Shown piece by piece: positions 62,977-64,000 of a stretch of DNA of 64,000 nt. This DNA is from Polaribacter sp. SA4-12 (GTDB taxonomy: Bacteria; Bacteroidota; Bacteroidia; Flavobacteriales; Flavobacteriaceae): the NCBI RefSeq assembly GCF_002163675.1, contig NZ_CP019334.1, positions 816,001 to 880,000 on the forward strand. Direction: 5' to 3'. The notes below the pieces were generated by a model that saw nothing but the letters and a program-made list of their open reading frames with translations, made no database searches and had not been told where the DNA came from. How positions within the stretch are numbered: the stretch's first letter is position 1; every line of letters starts with the position of its first letter. A program made the position numbers and the translations under genes.

Positions 62977-64000
62977 ATGAATATTTTAAATTCAGTAATT
63001 AAACTTTTTGTAGGAGATAAACAACAGAAAGATTTAAAAGGATTACAACCTGTAGTAGAAGACGTAAGAAAATTCGAACTTGCCTTCTCAAAACTTTCTC
63101 ACGATGAATTACGTGCAAAAACAATAGAGTTTAAAGAGAGGATAAAAGATGCTACAAAAGAGTTTAATGATAAAATTATTACTTTAGAAGAAGAAGCTAA
63201 AACTGCAGAAATAGATCGTCAAGAAGATATTTATACAGAAATAGATTCTTTAAAAGATGAAGCTTATACTGTTTCTGAAGCAACTTTACTTCAAATTATG
63301 CCAGAAGCTTTTGCTGTAGTAAAAGAAACTGCAAAACGCTTTGTAGAAAACACAGAAATTGAAGTAACTGCCTCTCCTTTTGATAGAGAATTATCAGCAG
63401 AAAGAGACAATGTTACTTTAGAAGGCGATAAAGCACTTTGGGCAAATTCTTGGGATGCATCAGGAAAACCCGTTACTTGGGATATGGTTCATTACGATGT
63501 TCAATTAATTGGTGGTTCTGTTTTACATCAAGGTAAAGTTGCAGAAATGATGACTGGTGAAGGGAAAACATTAGTTTCTACCCTACCCGTTTATTTAAAT
63601 GCTTTAACAGGAAATGGAGTTCACTTAGTAACTGTAAATGATTATTTAGCAAAACGTGATAAAGCGTGGATGGGACCAATTTTTGAGTTTCACGGTTTTA
63701 CAACAGACTGTATTGATTATCATCAACCAAATTCTGACGAACGTAGAAAAGCATACAACGCAGACATTACTTATGGAACAAATAACGAATTTGGTTTCGA
63801 TTATTTGCGTGATAATATGGCAAGTTCTAAAGACGATTTAGTTCAAAGAGCACCAAATTATGCGATTATTGATGAAGTAGATTCAGTTTTAATTGATGAT
63901 GCTAGAACTCCATTAATTATTTCTGGAGCAGTTCCTCAAGGAGATAGACATGAGTTTACAGAATTAAAACCTTTAGTATCTGATTTAGTTACTTTACAAA
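62977..64000 (+). CDS. secA: Preprotein translocase ATPase SecA (5' part)
   Basis: The first 341 residues are in the window; the rest continues beyond 64000. It starts [29 protein letters not shown] motor motifs are visible: [21 protein letters not shown] (Walker A), [25 protein letters not shown] and [22 protein letters not shown] (Walker B, DEVD). The N-terminal region has an insertion of about 50 residues (near 65-95, Glu/Lys-rich), usual in Bacteroidota SecA. It drives export through SecYEG. It is expressed separately from the DUF2795 gene, which is closed by a terminator. Confidence 0.97.
   Translation, partial: MNILNSVIKLFVGDKQQKDLKGLQPVVEDVRKFELAFSKLSHDELRAKTIEFKERIKDATKEFNDKIITLEEEAKTAEIDRQEDIYTEIDSLKDEAYTVSEATLLQIMPEAFAVVKETAKRFVENTEIEVTASPFDRELSAERDNVTLEGDKALWANSWDASGKPVTWDMVHYDVQLIGGSVLHQGKVAEMMTGEGKTLVSTLPVYLNALTGNGVHLVTVNDYLAKRDKAWMGPIFEFHGFTTDCIDYHQPNSDERRKAYNADITYGTNNEFGFDYLRDNMASSKDDLVQRAPNYAIIDEVDSVLIDDARTPLIISGAVPQGDRHEFTELKPLVSDLVTLQ

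Overview
This is an AT-rich chromosome segment from a member of the Flavobacteriaceae (Bacteroidota), probably a marine genus close to Polaribacter or Tenacibaculum. The evidence is several protein families typical of that group (DUF3810, DUF4290, DUF2795, a PpgK-type ROK kinase), many promoters with the Bacteroidota -7 element TAnnTTTG, weak Shine-Dalgarno signals, and a class A RNase P RNA. Most genes are ordinary core genes. One respiratory accessory region and one decayed insertion sequence stand out. Protein family calls come from reading motifs and from memory of the families; no search was run.

Layout. 1-3108 (-): a partial secreted protein, a ParE/RelE-type toxin-antitoxin pair and dnaB. 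3246-16935 (mostly +): a DUF3810 membrane protein, two secreted amidohydrolases, an RNA methyltransferase with a polyphosphate glucokinase, a Ste24 protease, and relA/spoT-fur-purA. 17012-31293: the nitrous-oxide and nitrosative-stress region. It holds an orphan 600-residue protein, a RIC (ScdA/YtfE) protein, nosY-nosF-nosD-nosL, a NosB-like membrane protein, a clade II nosZ, a cytochrome c and a fasciclin lipoprotein. Divergent from these are an Rrf2 regulator and a histidine-rich membrane protein resembling heme-copper oxidase subunit I. A PLP decarboxylase and a second, altered RIC follow. 31376-37278: an LptA/OstA-like protein, a class III aminotransferase, small secreted proteins, a Crp/Fnr regulator and an M23 peptidase. 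37341-42587: two different aconitases back to back. 42827-43126: rnpB. 43314-50225 (-): dnaJ, grpE, a NUMOD4/HNH protein, murA, a DUF4290 protein and a UvrD-type helicase. 50355-53481: a SatD-like/DUF3307 operon and a dead IS3-family element. 53496-64000: fumC, guanine deaminase, a DinB protein, hutI, a Wzc/Wza pair, a methyltransferase, a cobalamin adenosyltransferase, a DUF2795 protein and the start of secA.

Main observation. Five intergenic sites carry a Crp/Fnr-type palindrome: TGAT-N4-ATCA at four and TGAC-N4-GTCA at one. In each case the palindrome centre lies 33.5 or 34.5 bases from the expected start of the TTTG part of a Bacteroidota -7 element, which is the class II activator position near -41.5. 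They stand in front of the orphan 600-residue gene, ric1, the nos operon and the Rrf2 gene (one shared site), ric2 and fumC. This predicts one anaerobic or NO-responsive regulon that joins N2O reduction, iron-sulfur repair, a fumarase and two uncharacterised proteins: the 600-residue protein and the oxidase-like membrane protein. These two are the best candidates here for undescribed components. No nitrite or NO reductase of a standard type is present in the window.
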